A DNA stretch of 64,000 nucleotides from Streptomyces hawaiiensis (GCF_004803895.1 NZ_CP021978.1:5642001-5706000), one strand, 5' to 3'; positions 42,010 through 53,610 are shown, counted from the first letter of the stretch. Numbers and translations are program-made. Notes: generated by a model not told the origin, from the letters alone.

Positions 42010-44196
42010 ATGTCCCAGCACCGCGTTGGCCCGCGTGCGGTCACGCGCTCGGTCGCCTTCCTCACCGCGGGAGTGCTCGCGGTGCCCGCGCTCACCGGAT
42101 GCGCCTCCGAGGACCCGTCCGGCAAGCCGCTCGCCGGGCAGGACATCCAGCCCGCCCCCCGCGACCGGATCGCCGACGGCGGCACCCTGCGCTGGGCCGT
42201 CGACTCGGTGCCCGACACGCTGAACACGTTCCAGTCGGACGCCGACGCCACCACCACCCGCGTCGCCCAGGCCGTCCTGCCGTCGATGTTCCGCATGAAC
42301 GCCTCCGGCCGCCCCGAGCGCAACCCCGACTACCTGGAGTCCGCCAAGGTCGTCGACACCGAGCCCAAGCAGGTCGTCCTGTACAAGCTCAACCAGCAGG
42401 CCGTCTGGAGCGACGGCCGGGAGATCGGCGCCGCCGACTTCGCCGCCCAGTGGCGCGCCCTGTCCGGCAAGGACACCGCGTACTGGACCGCCCGCAACGC
42501 CGGCTACGACCGCATCCAGAAGATCGAGCGCGGCGAGAACGCCCTGGAGGTCCGGGTCACCTTCAGCCGCCCCTACGCCGACTGGCGCTCGCTGTTCTCG
42601 CCGCTGTACCCGAAGGACGTCATGGGCACCCCGGACTCCTTCAACGACGGGGCCCGCAAGAAGCTCAAGGTCACCGCCGGTCCCTTCACGCTGAAGAAGG
42701 CCGACCGCGAGGACGGGAAGATCACCCTCACCCGCAACCCGCGCTGGTGGGGCGAGCCGGCCAAGCTCTCCGAGATCGTGCTGCGCACCGTCCCGCGCGA
42801 CAAGCGGGCCGCCGAGCTGGCCGCCGGCACCCTCGACCTGGCCGAGATCGACCCCGCCGCCGCCCGCCGCATCACCGTCGCCGCTCGCCCCCACAGCTCC
42901 GCCAGCCCGCTGATGGGCCCCGGCGCCGACCGGTCCGCCGCGGCCTCCCTGCGCTCCTGGGCCGTCGCCAACGGCTCCGACGAGGACGCCGCCGACGAGG
43001 AGACCGTCGCCCGCAAGAAGCTGCGCAAGGCGGCCGCCAAGTACACCCGGCAGCAGCAGGCCCTCAGCGGCTTCGAGGTCCGCAAGTCCCTGGAGCCCGC
43101 CTTCACCCAGCTGGCCCTGAACGGCGCCGAGGGCCCGCTCACCGACGAACGGGTACGCAGGGCCGTCGCCCGCGCCCTGGACCGCAAGGAACTGGCCCAG
43201 GCCGTCCTGGGGCCCCTCGGCCTGCCCGCCGTCCCGGTCGGCAGCCACCTCGCCCTGTCCGGCCAGGCCCACTACGCCGACAACAGCGGCGCTCTCGGCG
43301 GCCAGGACACCAAGGAGGCCCAGGCGCTGCTCGCGGACGCCGGGTGGGTGCGCGGCGGCCCGGTCAAGGAGCAGGAGAAGAAGGAGAAGGCGGCCGGCTC
43401 CGAGGGCGAGAAGGCCGACGGCGACTCCGGGAAGAAGCCGGACGACGACGGCACGTACACCGCCGGCGAGGACAACAAGGCGCACCGCGGGCCGGACCCC
43501 GCCGGTCACCTCGCCCAGGACGGCAAGCAGTACAAGCCGCCGCACCAGGGCGGCGCCCCCGGCGCGTACGCCCCCAAGGGCACCGCCGCCCCGGCGAACC
43601 AGGAGGCCGCCCCGCTCGCCAAGAACGGCAAGCCCCTCACGCTCCGCTTCGTGCTCCCCTCCGGGCCCGGCTCCCAGACGCTGCGCACGGTCGCGGACCG
43701 CATCTCCCGCATGCTGGAGCGCGTCGGCATCGGCACGGAGATCTCCAAGGTCTCCGACGAGTCCTACTTCAAGGACCACATCGCCTCCGGCCAGTACGAC
43801 CTCGCCCTCTACTCCTGGCCCGCCACGGCCTTCCCCGCCACCGACGCCCGCCCCGTCTACGCCAAGCCCGTCCCGGCCGCCGACGGCTCCCTGAACGTCG
43901 AGCAGAACTACACCCGCGTCGGCACCGACCAGGTCGACCAGCTCTTCGACGAGGCCGTGGCCACCCTCGACGAGGGCGAGTCCCGCTCCCTGATTCGCAA
44001 GGCCGACTCCCGCATCTGGGCGGCGGCCGGCTCGATCCCCCTCTTCCAGCGACCCCAGCTCCTGGCGGCCCGCAAGAACCTGGTCAACGCCGGCGCCTTC
44101 GGCTTCGGCACGCCGGTCTACGAGGACATGGGCTTTCTGAAGAAGGGCGCGAAGCCCGCGTCGGGCCCCTCCGCGAAGGGCTCGGCCGCCCCGTAG
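42010..44196 (+). CDS. ABC transporter family 5 substrate-binding lipoprotein (orphan)
   Basis: A 728-residue peptide/nickel-type binding protein. The signal peptide ends in the lipobox LTGC (residues 29-32, lipidated Cys). GGTLRWAVDSVPDTLNTFQS and the ALDRKELAQAVLG region are typical of family 5. A charged insert (residues about 455-540, VKEQEKKEKAAGSEGEKADG and following Gly/Pro-rich text) is unusual and explains the excess length. No permease or ATPase genes adjoin, so it may serve the importer encoded 5 kb downstream or act as a sensor. ATG has GGAGG eight bases upstream. Confidence 0.85.
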   Translation: MSQHRVGPRAVTRSVAFLTAGVLAVPALTGCASEDPSGKPLAGQDIQPAPRDRIADGGTLRWAVDSVPDTLNTFQSDADATTTRVAQAVLPSMFRMNASGRPERNPDYLESAKVVDTEPKQVVLYKLNQQAVWSDGREIGAADFAAQWRALSGKDTAYWTARNAGYDRIQKIERGENALEVRVTFSRPYADWRSLFSPLYPKDVMGTPDSFNDGARKKLKVTAGPFTLKKADREDGKITLTRNPRWWGEPAKLSEIVLRTVPRDKRAAELAAGTLDLAEIDPAAARRITVAARPHSSASPLMGPGADRSAAASLRSWAVANGSDEDAADEETVARKKLRKAAAKYTRQQQALSGFEVRKSLEPAFTQLALNGAEGPLTDERVRRAVARALDRKELAQAVLGPLGLPAVPVGSHLALSGQAHYADNSGALGGQDTKEAQALLADAGWVRGGPVKEQEKKEKAAGSEGEKADGDSGKKPDDDGTYTAGEDNKAHRGPDPAGHLAQDGKQYKPPHQGGAPGAYAPKGTAAPANQEAAPLAKNGKPLTLRFVLPSGPGSQTLRTVADRISRMLERVGIGTEISKVSDESYFKDHIASGQYDLALYSWPATAFPATDARPVYAKPVPAADGSLNVEQNYTRVGTDQVDQLFDEAVATLDEGESRSLIRKADSRIWAAAGSIPLFQRPQLLAARKNLVNAGAFGFGTPVYEDMGFLKKGAKPASGPSAKGSAAP

Positions 44197-44228
44197 CTCC
44201 GAGAACGCTCAAACGCCTTGCCGTTCCC

Positions 44229-44282
44229 CGCCCGGCGTCCGCACCATGAGGTCAGCAGTGATCATGGTGTGGACGCCGGGCG
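44229..44282. terminator. Near-perfect 21-bp inverted repeat after the binding-protein gene
   Basis: CGCCCGGCGTCC-GCACCATGA (44229-44249) is inverted to TCATGGTGT-GGACGCCGGGCG (44262-44282) with one mismatch and a 12-base loop. It lies 33 bases past the stop and 28 bases before the next gene, so it is a terminator or a leader element. Confidence 0.65.
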
Positions 44283-44310
44283 TCCGTGCACGGGGGACAG
44301 GAGCAGGCGG

Positions 44311-44994
44311 ATGCGCCGCATGGTGGGACGGGCCTGCAGGGCCGGGCTGGTCATCGGGGTGCTGGTGGCGGGGCTGACGGCGTGCACGGGGGGCGCGGGT
44401 GGCGACCGGGACGACAAGGGTCGCAAGACCGACCGGGCCGTGACGAAGGCCTGCGCGGACGGCAGGTTCACCTGGTCCCGTGTCACGGAGCGGGACCGGC
44501 TGACCGGCGTCTCCGACCCCGAGCGGCTCGGCAAGGGTGGCGGCGCCCTGCAGAACCCGGTGCGGCGGGTGTACACCCCCAGCCCCTCGGTACGCGCCGA
44601 CGGACCGGCCCCGTCCGCCGCGGAGATCCTCTTCTCGCTCGGCAGGAAGACCGGCGAGATCGACTCCGACGCGCGCACCCTGGCCGAGGCGGGCGGCGAC
44701 ACCTGGTCGTTCACCGACGTCCGGCAACCGGCCCCGGAACTCGACGACGACCGCGTCACTCCCGATGCGGCGGGTGAGTTCGTCCAGTACGCCGGGGTGA
44801 GGGAGGTGTCGGCGGACTTCCGCTACACCTGCCCGGACGGCAGGACGGTCTCCGGCCACGCCCGGAACTGGACGGTCGACATCGCGGGCCTGACCGACTG
44901 CGACGAGCGCCCGGACTCGGCCCTGGCCAGGGAGGTCGCCCGGCATGCTTGCCAACAGGCCGGGTCTGACAGCCCCAGCCCGTCCGGCGCCTGA
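44311..44994 (+). CDS. Putative lipoprotein of unknown function
   Basis: A 227-residue exported protein. The signal peptide MRRMVGRACRAGLVIGVLVA leads to lipobox LTAC. The mature part has three further cysteines (KACADGRF, YTCPDGRT and LTDCDE). No known domain is recognised. ATG 44311 has AGGAG seven bases upstream; the open frame extends upstream but crosses the long inverted repeat and is rejected. It stands between the orphan binding protein and typA and may be co-transcribed with neither. Confidence 0.65.
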   Translation: MRRMVGRACRAGLVIGVLVAGLTACTGGAGGDRDDKGRKTDRAVTKACADGRFTWSRVTERDRLTGVSDPERLGKGGGALQNPVRRVYTPSPSVRADGPAPSAAEILFSLGRKTGEIDSDARTLAEAGGDTWSFTDVRQPAPELDDDRVTPDAAGEFVQYAGVREVSADFRYTCPDGRTVSGHARNWTVDIAGLTDCDERPDSALAREVARHACQQAGSDSPSPSGA

Positions 44995-45230
44995 GGGCGA
45001 GGCCGTCCAGGCCGAAGCGGGGGTCAGGGGGCGGCAGCCCGCAATAGGCCCGGGCGCCGGCTCCGAGCACCTCGAAAACAGGCCTGACCTGCACCGAAGT
45101 AGCCCGGCTAACCCCTGCGGCCGCAGCCCCGTACCATGGGGTGAGGCCGTGGCATGTTGAGCCCGGCAGGGCCCGCGCACCACCGACGTACGCGCAGGGC
45201 ATTCCTCACACTCCGGGAGTACGCCTTCTT

Positions 45231-47138
<1,908 letters not shown>

Positions 47139-47150
47139 CACCTGTCCCAC

Positions 47151-47188
47151 GGCACCGGGCACCCCGCATGGGCGGGGTGCCCGGTGCC
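47151..47188 (+). terminator. Perfect 17-bp terminator of typA
   Basis: GGCACCGGGCACCCCGC (47151-47167) pairs without mismatch with GCGGGGTGCCCGGTGCC (47172-47188) around ATGG. A short run of T and A follows. Confidence 0.85.
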
Positions 47189-47740
47189 GTTCGTTAAGGG
47201 CGGGGAAACGCAGAGGAAAAGGGTAGGGAAAACCCTTGATCTGCCCACGGCAGCCGCCGGGAGCGGTCCGCCCCCACTACCCTGCTGCGGGAGTGGCGCG
47301 TCTCGCGGTCCCGGTGTTCGCACAACGGCCGTGCCGCCCAACCCCGTTGAGCCTGGGTCAGCCGCTGTCGGCACCCTGCACGGGGGTCGCCGTCATCGCA
47401 AGCGGTTTTTCTCATCCTCGCGTCCGGAATACGGACAGCTGCCACCGATAGATGTGTAACAAGTCCGTTTCGCAGGGATCTTTCACCAAACCCTTTGTCC
47501 GGATTTTGGAAGATGTATACGCGAGCTGTGATCGAACCGAGACCTCGAGAGTGTGGTTCGGTCCTGGTGTTTGGCAGATAGTTAGGCGCGTAGAGCTCGG
47601 ATGAACGGGTCACTCGCTGGAGGCGGCGCCGACTCACGAGCGCGGGGGCACCTGACGACTTCCGGCACCGACGACGGGCGGTGGCGATGATCTGTCTGTG
47701 CTCCCTTTGCGGTGAACCAATGACTTCTTAGGAGGAACCC
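47189..47740 (+). promoter_or_regulatory. Long leader and promoter region of the oligopeptide importer operon
   Basis: No gene is seen in 550 bases. The part 47440-47560 is distinctly A/T-richer, with TTGTCC near 47495 and TATACG near 47516, a possible promoter with short spacing. A good AGGAGG site lies six to nine bases before the start codon at 47741. Regulation is likely but no operator is recognised. Confidence 0.4.
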
Positions 47741-49354
47741 ATGCGTGGTGCCAAGAGCGCCAAGTGGGTCGCGGGGGCGATAGTCGTCGCCCTGGCCGCC
47801 ACCGCCTGCGGCGGCGACAGTGACGGTGAGGGGAAGAGCAAGGGTTCCGGCCCTGCGGGGTACGTCTCGATCGACGTCGGCGAGCCGCAGAAGCCGCTGA
47901 TCCCGGCGGACACGAACGAGTCCAACGGCTCGTATGTCATCCAGTCCCTGTTCACCCAGCTGCTGGACTTCGACTCCAAGGGCGACATCGTCTACACGAA
48001 CGCCGAGTCGGTCACCACCGACGACTCCAAGACGTGGACGGTCAAGCTCAAGAAGGGCTGGAAGTTCCACAACGGCGAAGAAGTCACCTCCAAGTCGTAC
48101 ATCGACGCTTGGAACTGGTACGCCAACATCAAGAACAACCAGCAGAACTCCTTCTGGTTCCAGGACATCAAGGGCTACGACGATGTCCACCCGGAGAAGG
48201 GTGACCCGAAGGCCGAGACCATGTCCGGTCTCAAGGCCGTGGACGACCACACCTTCACCATCGAGCTGAAGTACACGATGCCGTACTTCAACTACAAGCT
48301 GGGCTACACCACGTGGGCCCCGCTGCCCAAGGTCTTCTACGACGACCCGAAGGCCTTCGGCCAGAAGCCGGTCGGCAACGGTCCCTACAAGTTCGAGAAG
48401 TGGGACCACAAGAAGCTCATCCAGGTCAAGGCCTGGGATGAGTACCAGGGCCCGAACAAGGCGAAGAACAAGGGCGTCCAGTTCAAGGCCTACACGACGC
48501 TCGAGGCCGCCTACAAGGACGTCGTCTCCGGCAACCTGGACATGATCCGTCAGGTCGGCCCGACGGACCTGCCGAAGTACAAGCAGGACCTGGGCGACGG
48601 CGCCATCGAGCAGCCGTACGCGGCCATCCAGACGCTGACCCCGGCGTTCTACTCCAAGACCTTCAAGGACATCGACCCGAAGGTCCTGCAGGGTCTGTCG
48701 ATGGCGATCGACCGCGACACGATCACCAAGACGGTTCTGAACAACACCCGCACGCCGGCCAAGGGCTTCACGCCGCCCGGCGTCAAGGGCTACCAGAACC
48801 TGGACACCGACGTGTTCACGTACAACCCGGCGAAGGCCAAGCAGCTCATCAAGGAGGGTGGCGGCGTTCCGGGCAACAAGTTCACCATCCAGTACAACAC
48901 CGACGGTGGGCACAAGGAGTGGGTGACCGCGGTCTGCGAGTCCATCCGCAAGGCCACCGGCGTCGACTGCACCGGTGACCCCAAGCCGGACTTCGCCACG
49001 GACCTCGAGGCCCGTGACAACGACCAGGTGAAGGGCATGTACCGCGGTGGCTGGGTCGCCGACTACCCGGTCAACGCCAACTTCATGAAGGAGCTGTACC
49101 ACACCACCGCCGAGGCCAACAACGGCAAGTTCTCCAACAAGGAGATCGACGGGCTGATGAACAAGGCCGACAACGCCAAGTCCCTCGACGAGTCGGTGAA
49201 GGCCTTCCAGGAGGTCGAGAAGAAGCTGGTGGAGCACATGCCGGCCATCCCGCTCTGGTACTACCGCATCAACGGCGGCCACGGTAAGAACGTCGACAAC
49301 GTCAACGTCGACTTCCACGGTGACCTCGAAGTGTGGGCCGTCACCACCAAGTAA
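47741..49354 (+). CDS. Oligopeptide ABC transporter substrate-binding lipoprotein
   Basis: A 537-residue family 5 binding protein. The signal peptide WVAGAIVVALAATACGG carries the lipobox, with lipidated Cys near residue 23. GWKFHNGEEVTSKSYIDAWN is the family 5 signature and KPVGNGPYKFEKWD a further conserved block. It captures peptides outside the membrane for the permeases that follow. It is strikingly Lys-rich for this genome, as abundant exported binding proteins often are. AGGAGG precedes the ATG. It is the first gene of a five-gene operon resembling but not proven to be BldK-type. Confidence 0.92.
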   Translation: MRGAKSAKWVAGAIVVALAATACGGDSDGEGKSKGSGPAGYVSIDVGEPQKPLIPADTNESNGSYVIQSLFTQLLDFDSKGDIVYTNAESVTTDDSKTWTVKLKKGWKFHNGEEVTSKSYIDAWNWYANIKNNQQNSFWFQDIKGYDDVHPEKGDPKAETMSGLKAVDDHTFTIELKYTMPYFNYKLGYTTWAPLPKVFYDDPKAFGQKPVGNGPYKFEKWDHKKLIQVKAWDEYQGPNKAKNKGVQFKAYTTLEAAYKDVVSGNLDMIRQVGPTDLPKYKQDLGDGAIEQPYAAIQTLTPAFYSKTFKDIDPKVLQGLSMAIDRDTITKTVLNNTRTPAKGFTPPGVKGYQNLDTDVFTYNPAKAKQLIKEGGGVPGNKFTIQYNTDGGHKEWVTAVCESIRKATGVDCTGDPKPDFATDLEARDNDQVKGMYRGGWVADYPVNANFMKELYHTTAEANNGKFSNKEIDGLMNKADNAKSLDESVKAFQEVEKKLVEHMPAIPLWYYRINGGHGKNVDNVNVDFHGDLEVWAVTTK

Positions 49355-49423
49355 GAGGAGCCCTCCGGGCTCTTCCCACTCGGCCGTAAGCCCGCCGCCT
49401 TCAGGTGGCGGTGGGAGGTGCGT

Positions 49424-49453
49424 GGGGCCGTCTCGTCACCAGGAGACGGCCCC
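49424..49453 (+). promoter_or_regulatory. Intra-operon hairpin between binding protein and permease genes
   Basis: GGGGCCGTCTC (49424-49434) pairs perfectly with GAGACGGCCCC (49443-49453). Two smaller stems lie just upstream in 49355-49420. Such structures commonly stabilise the binding-protein mRNA and lower expression of the permease genes. Confidence 0.55.
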
Positions 49454-49485
49454 CGCACCTGCGTTAACCCCTCACGGAGGCACCT

Positions 49486-50415
49486 ATGGGGCGCTATGTC
49501 GCACGACGACTGCTCCAGATGATCCCGGTGTTCATCGGGTCAACTCTGCTTATCTTCTGCATGATGTACGCCCTGCCCGGCGACCCCGTCCGGGCGATGA
49601 TGGGGGATCAGGCGTACGATCCGACGGTGGTCGCGAGCATCAAGAAGGAACTCGGCCTCGACCAGCCGCTCCTTCAGCAGTATGCGAACTACATGATGGG
49701 GCTGTTCCAGGGTGACTTCGGTACCCAGATCGCCAGCCAGCGACCCATCAGTGACGTCATCCTCGACGCGTTCCCGGTGACGCTCCGGCTGACGCTCTTC
49801 GCCTTCACCTTCGTCACCCTCGTGGGCATCGGCCTCGGTGTCGTCGCCGGCCTGCGCCCCGACACGCTGCAGGACCGCGGACTGCTGACGCTGACGCTGT
49901 TCCTCGTGTCGATGCCGTCCTTCGTGCTGGGCTTCCTGCTGCAGTACCAGTTCGCGTTCAAGTGGCAGGTCACCACGCCCACCGTGACCGACTCGGCGGA
50001 CTGGTCCCAGCTCGCGCTTCCCGCCATCGTGCTGGCGTCGCTCTCACTGGCCTACGTCGCCCGGTTGACCCGTACGTCGATCGCGGAGAATCTGCGGTCC
50101 GACTACATGCGCACCGCCGTGGCCAAGGGGCTGCCGCGCCGGCGTGTCATCGGTGTCCACCTGATGCGCAACTCGCTGATTCCCGTGGTCACCTTCCTCG
50201 GCATCGAGATCGGCAGCCTGATGACCGGCGCCATCGTGACCGAGGGCATCTTCAACGTGCGGGGCATCGGCCTCGAGATCTACGACGCGCTCACGCGGCG
50301 TGAGGGCGCCACGGTCGTGGGGATCGCCTCGCTGATGGTGCTCATCTACCTCGCCGCCAGCTTGATCGTCGACCTGCTTTACGCGGTCCTGGACCCGAGG
50401 ATCCGGTATGCCTGA
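49486..50415 (+). CDS. Oligopeptide ABC transporter permease, OppB type
   Basis: A 309-residue inner-membrane subunit with six predicted helices. The N-terminus MGRYVARRLLQMIPVFIGST is typical of DppB/OppB, and the EAA loop motif region (RTAVAKGLPRRRVIGVHLMR) contacts the ATPase. ATG 49486 has GGAGG five bases upstream. Its 3' end overlaps the next permease gene by eight bases. It forms the import channel with the OppC-type subunit. Confidence 0.92.
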   Translation: MGRYVARRLLQMIPVFIGSTLLIFCMMYALPGDPVRAMMGDQAYDPTVVASIKKELGLDQPLLQQYANYMMGLFQGDFGTQIASQRPISDVILDAFPVTLRLTLFAFTFVTLVGIGLGVVAGLRPDTLQDRGLLTLTLFLVSMPSFVLGFLLQYQFAFKWQVTTPTVTDSADWSQLALPAIVLASLSLAYVARLTRTSIAENLRSDYMRTAVAKGLPRRRVIGVHLMRNSLIPVVTFLGIEIGSLMTGAIVTEGIFNVRGIGLEIYDALTRREGATVVGIASLMVLIYLAASLIVDLLYAVLDPRIRYA

Positions 50416-51367
50416 CAAGACCGTCGAGAAGGTCGAAGCCCTTCCCGGTGACACCGTGAGCACCGCGGGCGTCGTCGTGACCGACGCCGGCCCGGCTCCC
50501 GACAAGGCCCGCAGCCTGTGGTCCGACGCCTGGCACGACCTGCGGCGCAACCCGCTGTTCCTGATATCGGCCGTGCTGATCGTGTTCCTGCTGGTGATGT
50601 CGGTATGGCCGGGACTGTTCACCAGCGCCTCGCCGCGTGACGCCGATCTGGCCAAGCACTATCTGGGCAAGCCGAACTGGGGTCACGTCTTCGCCCCTGA
50701 CTGGCTCGGCTACGACGTCCAGGGCCGTTCGATCTACGCGCGCGTGGTCTACGGTGCCCGCGCCTCCATCACCGTCGGTGTGGGTGTCACCGTCGCCGTC
50801 ACCCTCCTCGGCACGGTCATCGGCATGATCGCCGGTTACTTCGGCGGCTGGATCGACACCCTGCTCTCGCGGATGACGGACATCTTCCTCGGCATTCCGT
50901 TCCTGCTCGGCGCCCTGGTGGTGCTCAACTCCTTCGACGACCGCACCGTCTGGGTCGTCATCATGGCCCTCGCCTTCCTCGGCTGGACCCAGATCGCCCG
51001 TGTCGCGCGCGGTGCCGTGATCACCATCAAGCAGGCGGACTACGTGGTGGCCGCCAAGGCACTCGGTGCGTCGACGTCCCGGATCCTGTTCCGGCACATC
51101 CTGCCCAACGCGCTCGCACCCATCATCGTCGTCGCGACCATCGCACTCGGCGGCTACATCGCGGCCGAAGCCACCCTGTCCTTCCTGGGCGTGGGTCTCG
51201 GTGACACTGCCGTGTCCTGGGGCGGCGACGTGGCGCGAGGGCGTGAGCAGCTCCGTATCGCCCCCCACACCCTGATCATCCCGTCGGTGATGGTCTCGAT
51301 CACGGTGCTCTCGTTCCTTATGTTCGGCGATGCTGTACGCAACGCCCTCGACCCCAAGCTGCGCTGA
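50408..51367 (+). CDS. Oligopeptide ABC transporter permease, OppC type
   Basis: A 319-residue inner-membrane subunit. A 45-residue cytoplasmic N-terminus precedes the first helix (LFLISAVLIVFLLVMSVWPG), as is usual for OppC. The EAA loop is AAKALGASTSRILFRHILPN, and ATLSFLGVGL is a further conserved block. ATG 50408 lies inside the end of the preceding permease gene, so translation is coupled. The ATPase gene starts 12 bases after its stop. Confidence 0.92.
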   Translation: MPDKTVEKVEALPGDTVSTAGVVVTDAGPAPDKARSLWSDAWHDLRRNPLFLISAVLIVFLLVMSVWPGLFTSASPRDADLAKHYLGKPNWGHVFAPDWLGYDVQGRSIYARVVYGARASITVGVGVTVAVTLLGTVIGMIAGYFGGWIDTLLSRMTDIFLGIPFLLGALVVLNSFDDRTVWVVIMALAFLGWTQIARVARGAVITIKQADYVVAAKALGASTSRILFRHILPNALAPIIVVATIALGGYIAAEATLSFLGVGLGDTAVSWGGDVARGREQLRIAPHTLIIPSVMVSITVLSFLMFGDAVRNALDPKLR

Positions 51368-51378
51368 GGGAGGCGTAC

Positions 51379-52437
51379 GTGACCATCATCGATGAAGTGG
51401 CCGGGAGTCCCGCGCCGGACGGCTCGGAAGGCACGGGCCGTCCGCTGCTCGAAGTCCGCGACCTGCACGTGGAGTTCCACACCCGTGACGGAGTCGCCAA
51501 GGCCGTCAACGGCGTCAACTACTCCGTCTCCGCGGGCGAGACGCTCGCCGTGCTCGGCGAGTCCGGCTCCGGCAAGTCCGTGACCGCGCAGGCGATCATG
51601 GGCATCCTCGACATGCCGCCCGGCCGCATCCCCAAGGGGGAGATCCTCTTCCGCGGCCAGGACATGCTGAAGATGTCCAACGAGGAGCGCCGGAAGATCC
51701 GCGGCAGCAAGATCGCGATGATCTTCCAGGACGCGCTGTCCTCGCTGAACCCGGTGCTCTCCGTGGGCTACCAGCTCGGCGAGATGTTCCGCGTGCACCA
51801 GGGCATGTCCAAGAAGGACGCCAAGGTCAAGGCGATCGAGCTCATGGACCGGGTGAACATCCCGGCCGCCGCGGCCCGGGTGAACGACTACCCGCACCAG
51901 TTCTCGGGCGGTATGCGCCAGCGCATCATGATCGCGATGGCCCTCGCCCTGGAGCCGGACCTGATCATCGCCGACGAGCCCACCACGGCCCTCGACGTGA
52001 CCGTCCAGGCCCAGGTCATGGACCTGCTGGCGGACTTGCAGCGCGAGTACAACATGGGTCTGATCCTGATCACCCACGACCTCGGCGTGGTCGCCGACGT
52101 CGCGGACAAGATCGCCGTGATGTACGCGGGGCGCATCGTCGAACGCGCCCCGGTCCACGAGCTGTACAAGCGCCCCGCGCACCCGTACACCAAGGGACTG
52201 CTGCACTCGATCCCGCGCCTGGACCAGAAGGGCCGGGAGCTGTACGCGATCAAGGGCCTGCCGCCCAACCTGACGCGTATCCCGTCCGGCTGCGCCTTCA
52301 ACCCGCGGTGCCCGCAGGCGCAGGACATCTGCCGTACGGACATCCCGCCGCTGCACCCCGTCACCGAGCGGGACGGCGGCGAGCTGGCCGGCCGCGGCAG
52401 CGCGTGCCACTTCTGGAAGGAGACGATCCATGGCTGA
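51379..52437 (+). CDS. Oligopeptide ABC transporter ATPase, OppD type
   Basis: A 352-residue ATPase. Walker A is GESGSGKS (60-67), the signature FSGGMRQRIMIAMALALEPD, Walker B LIIADEPTTALDV. The C-terminal oligopeptide extension has the expected Cys motif (CAFNPRCPQAQDIC), which in this family can hold an iron-sulfur cluster. GTG 51379 has GGGAGG upstream. The end overlaps the second ATPase gene by eight bases. Confidence 0.93.
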   Translation: MTIIDEVAGSPAPDGSEGTGRPLLEVRDLHVEFHTRDGVAKAVNGVNYSVSAGETLAVLGESGSGKSVTAQAIMGILDMPPGRIPKGEILFRGQDMLKMSNEERRKIRGSKIAMIFQDALSSLNPVLSVGYQLGEMFRVHQGMSKKDAKVKAIELMDRVNIPAAAARVNDYPHQFSGGMRQRIMIAMALALEPDLIIADEPTTALDVTVQAQVMDLLADLQREYNMGLILITHDLGVVADVADKIAVMYAGRIVERAPVHELYKRPAHPYTKGLLHSIPRLDQKGRELYAIKGLPPNLTRIPSGCAFNPRCPQAQDICRTDIPPLHPVTERDGGELAGRGSACHFWKETIHG

Positions 52438-53578
52438 GCTCAACAAGACCGACGAGCCGCAGGACGCCACGCCGAACGTCTCCGAGGTCGAGGTCGTCGA
52501 CGCCCCCTCCGAGTCGGAGGCGGTCGCCGCGATCGAGGCGCCGGTCGAGCGGGGCGAGCCGATCCTGCAGGTGCGCAACCTGGTGAAGCACTTCCCTCTC
52601 ACCCAGGGCATCCTCTTCAAGAAGCAGGTCGGGGCGGTCAAGGCGGTCGACGGTATCTCCTTCGACCTCTACCAGGGCGAGACGCTCGGCATCGTGGGCG
52701 AGTCCGGCTGTGGCAAGTCCACGGTCGCCAAGCTGCTGATGATGCTGGAGAAGGCGACCGCGGGCGAGATCTTCTACAAGGGCCAGGACATCACCAAGCT
52801 GTCCGGGCGTGCGCTGAAGGCGGTCCGCCGGAACATCCAGATGGTGTTCCAGGACCCGTACACCTCGCTCAACCCCCGTATGACGGTGGGCGACATCATC
52901 GGGGAGACCTTCGAGATCCACCCCGAGGTGGCGCCGAAGGGCGACCGCCGGCGCAAGGTCCAGGACCTGCTGGACGTCGTCGGTCTCAACCCGGAGTACA
53001 TCAACCGCTACCCGCACCAGTTCTCGGGCGGTCAGCGCCAGCGCATCGGCATCGCCCGCGGCCTCGCGCTCAACCCCGAGATCATCATCTGCGACGAGCC
53101 GGTCTCCGCGCTGGACGTGTCCGTCCAGGCGCAGGTCATCAACCTGATGGAGAAGCTGCAGGACGAGTTCAACCTCTCCTACCTCTTCATTGCGCACGAC
53201 CTGTCGATCGTCCGGCACATCTCGGACCGGGTCGGGGTCATGTACCTCGGCAAGATGGCCGAGATCGGAACCGACGAGCAGATCTACGATCACCCGACGC
53301 ATCCCTACACCCAGGCGCTGCTCTCGGCGGTCCCGGTGCCGGACCCGGAGGCCCGTGAGGGCCGCGAGCGGATCATCCTGACCGGCGACGTGCCGTCCCC
53401 GGCCAACCCGCCCTCCGGCTGCCGCTTCCGTACCCGCTGCTGGAAGGCCCAGGACAAGTGTGCCGAGGAAGTGCCCTTGTTGGCGGTCCCCGCGCGCTTC
53501 GAGGGCGCGGACACCCCGGCGGCGCACGAGTCGGCGTGTCACTTCGCCGAGGAGAAGGACGTCGTCCACGCGGTGTGA
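52430..53578 (+). CDS. Oligopeptide ABC transporter ATPase, OppF type
   Basis: A 382-residue ATPase. Walker A GESGCGKS (90-97), signature SGGQRQRIGIARGLALNPE, Walker B IIICDEPVSALDV, and the C-terminal Cys cluster CRFRTRCWKAQDKC. The first 40 residues are an acidic, disordered extension (TPNVSEVEVVDAPSESEAVA) not needed for the fold. With the OppD-type protein it forms the ATPase dimer that powers import. Last gene of the operon, followed by a perfect terminator. Confidence 0.93.
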   Translation: MAELNKTDEPQDATPNVSEVEVVDAPSESEAVAAIEAPVERGEPILQVRNLVKHFPLTQGILFKKQVGAVKAVDGISFDLYQGETLGIVGESGCGKSTVAKLLMMLEKATAGEIFYKGQDITKLSGRALKAVRRNIQMVFQDPYTSLNPRMTVGDIIGETFEIHPEVAPKGDRRRKVQDLLDVVGLNPEYINRYPHQFSGGQRQRIGIARGLALNPEIIICDEPVSALDVSVQAQVINLMEKLQDEFNLSYLFIAHDLSIVRHISDRVGVMYLGKMAEIGTDEQIYDHPTHPYTQALLSAVPVPDPEAREGRERIILTGDVPSPANPPSGCRFRTRCWKAQDKCAEEVPLLAVPARFEGADTPAAHESACHFAEEKDVVHAV

Positions 53579-53610
53579 GCCGTGGTTGGGACGGAGCTGT
53601 ACCCGCCCAC

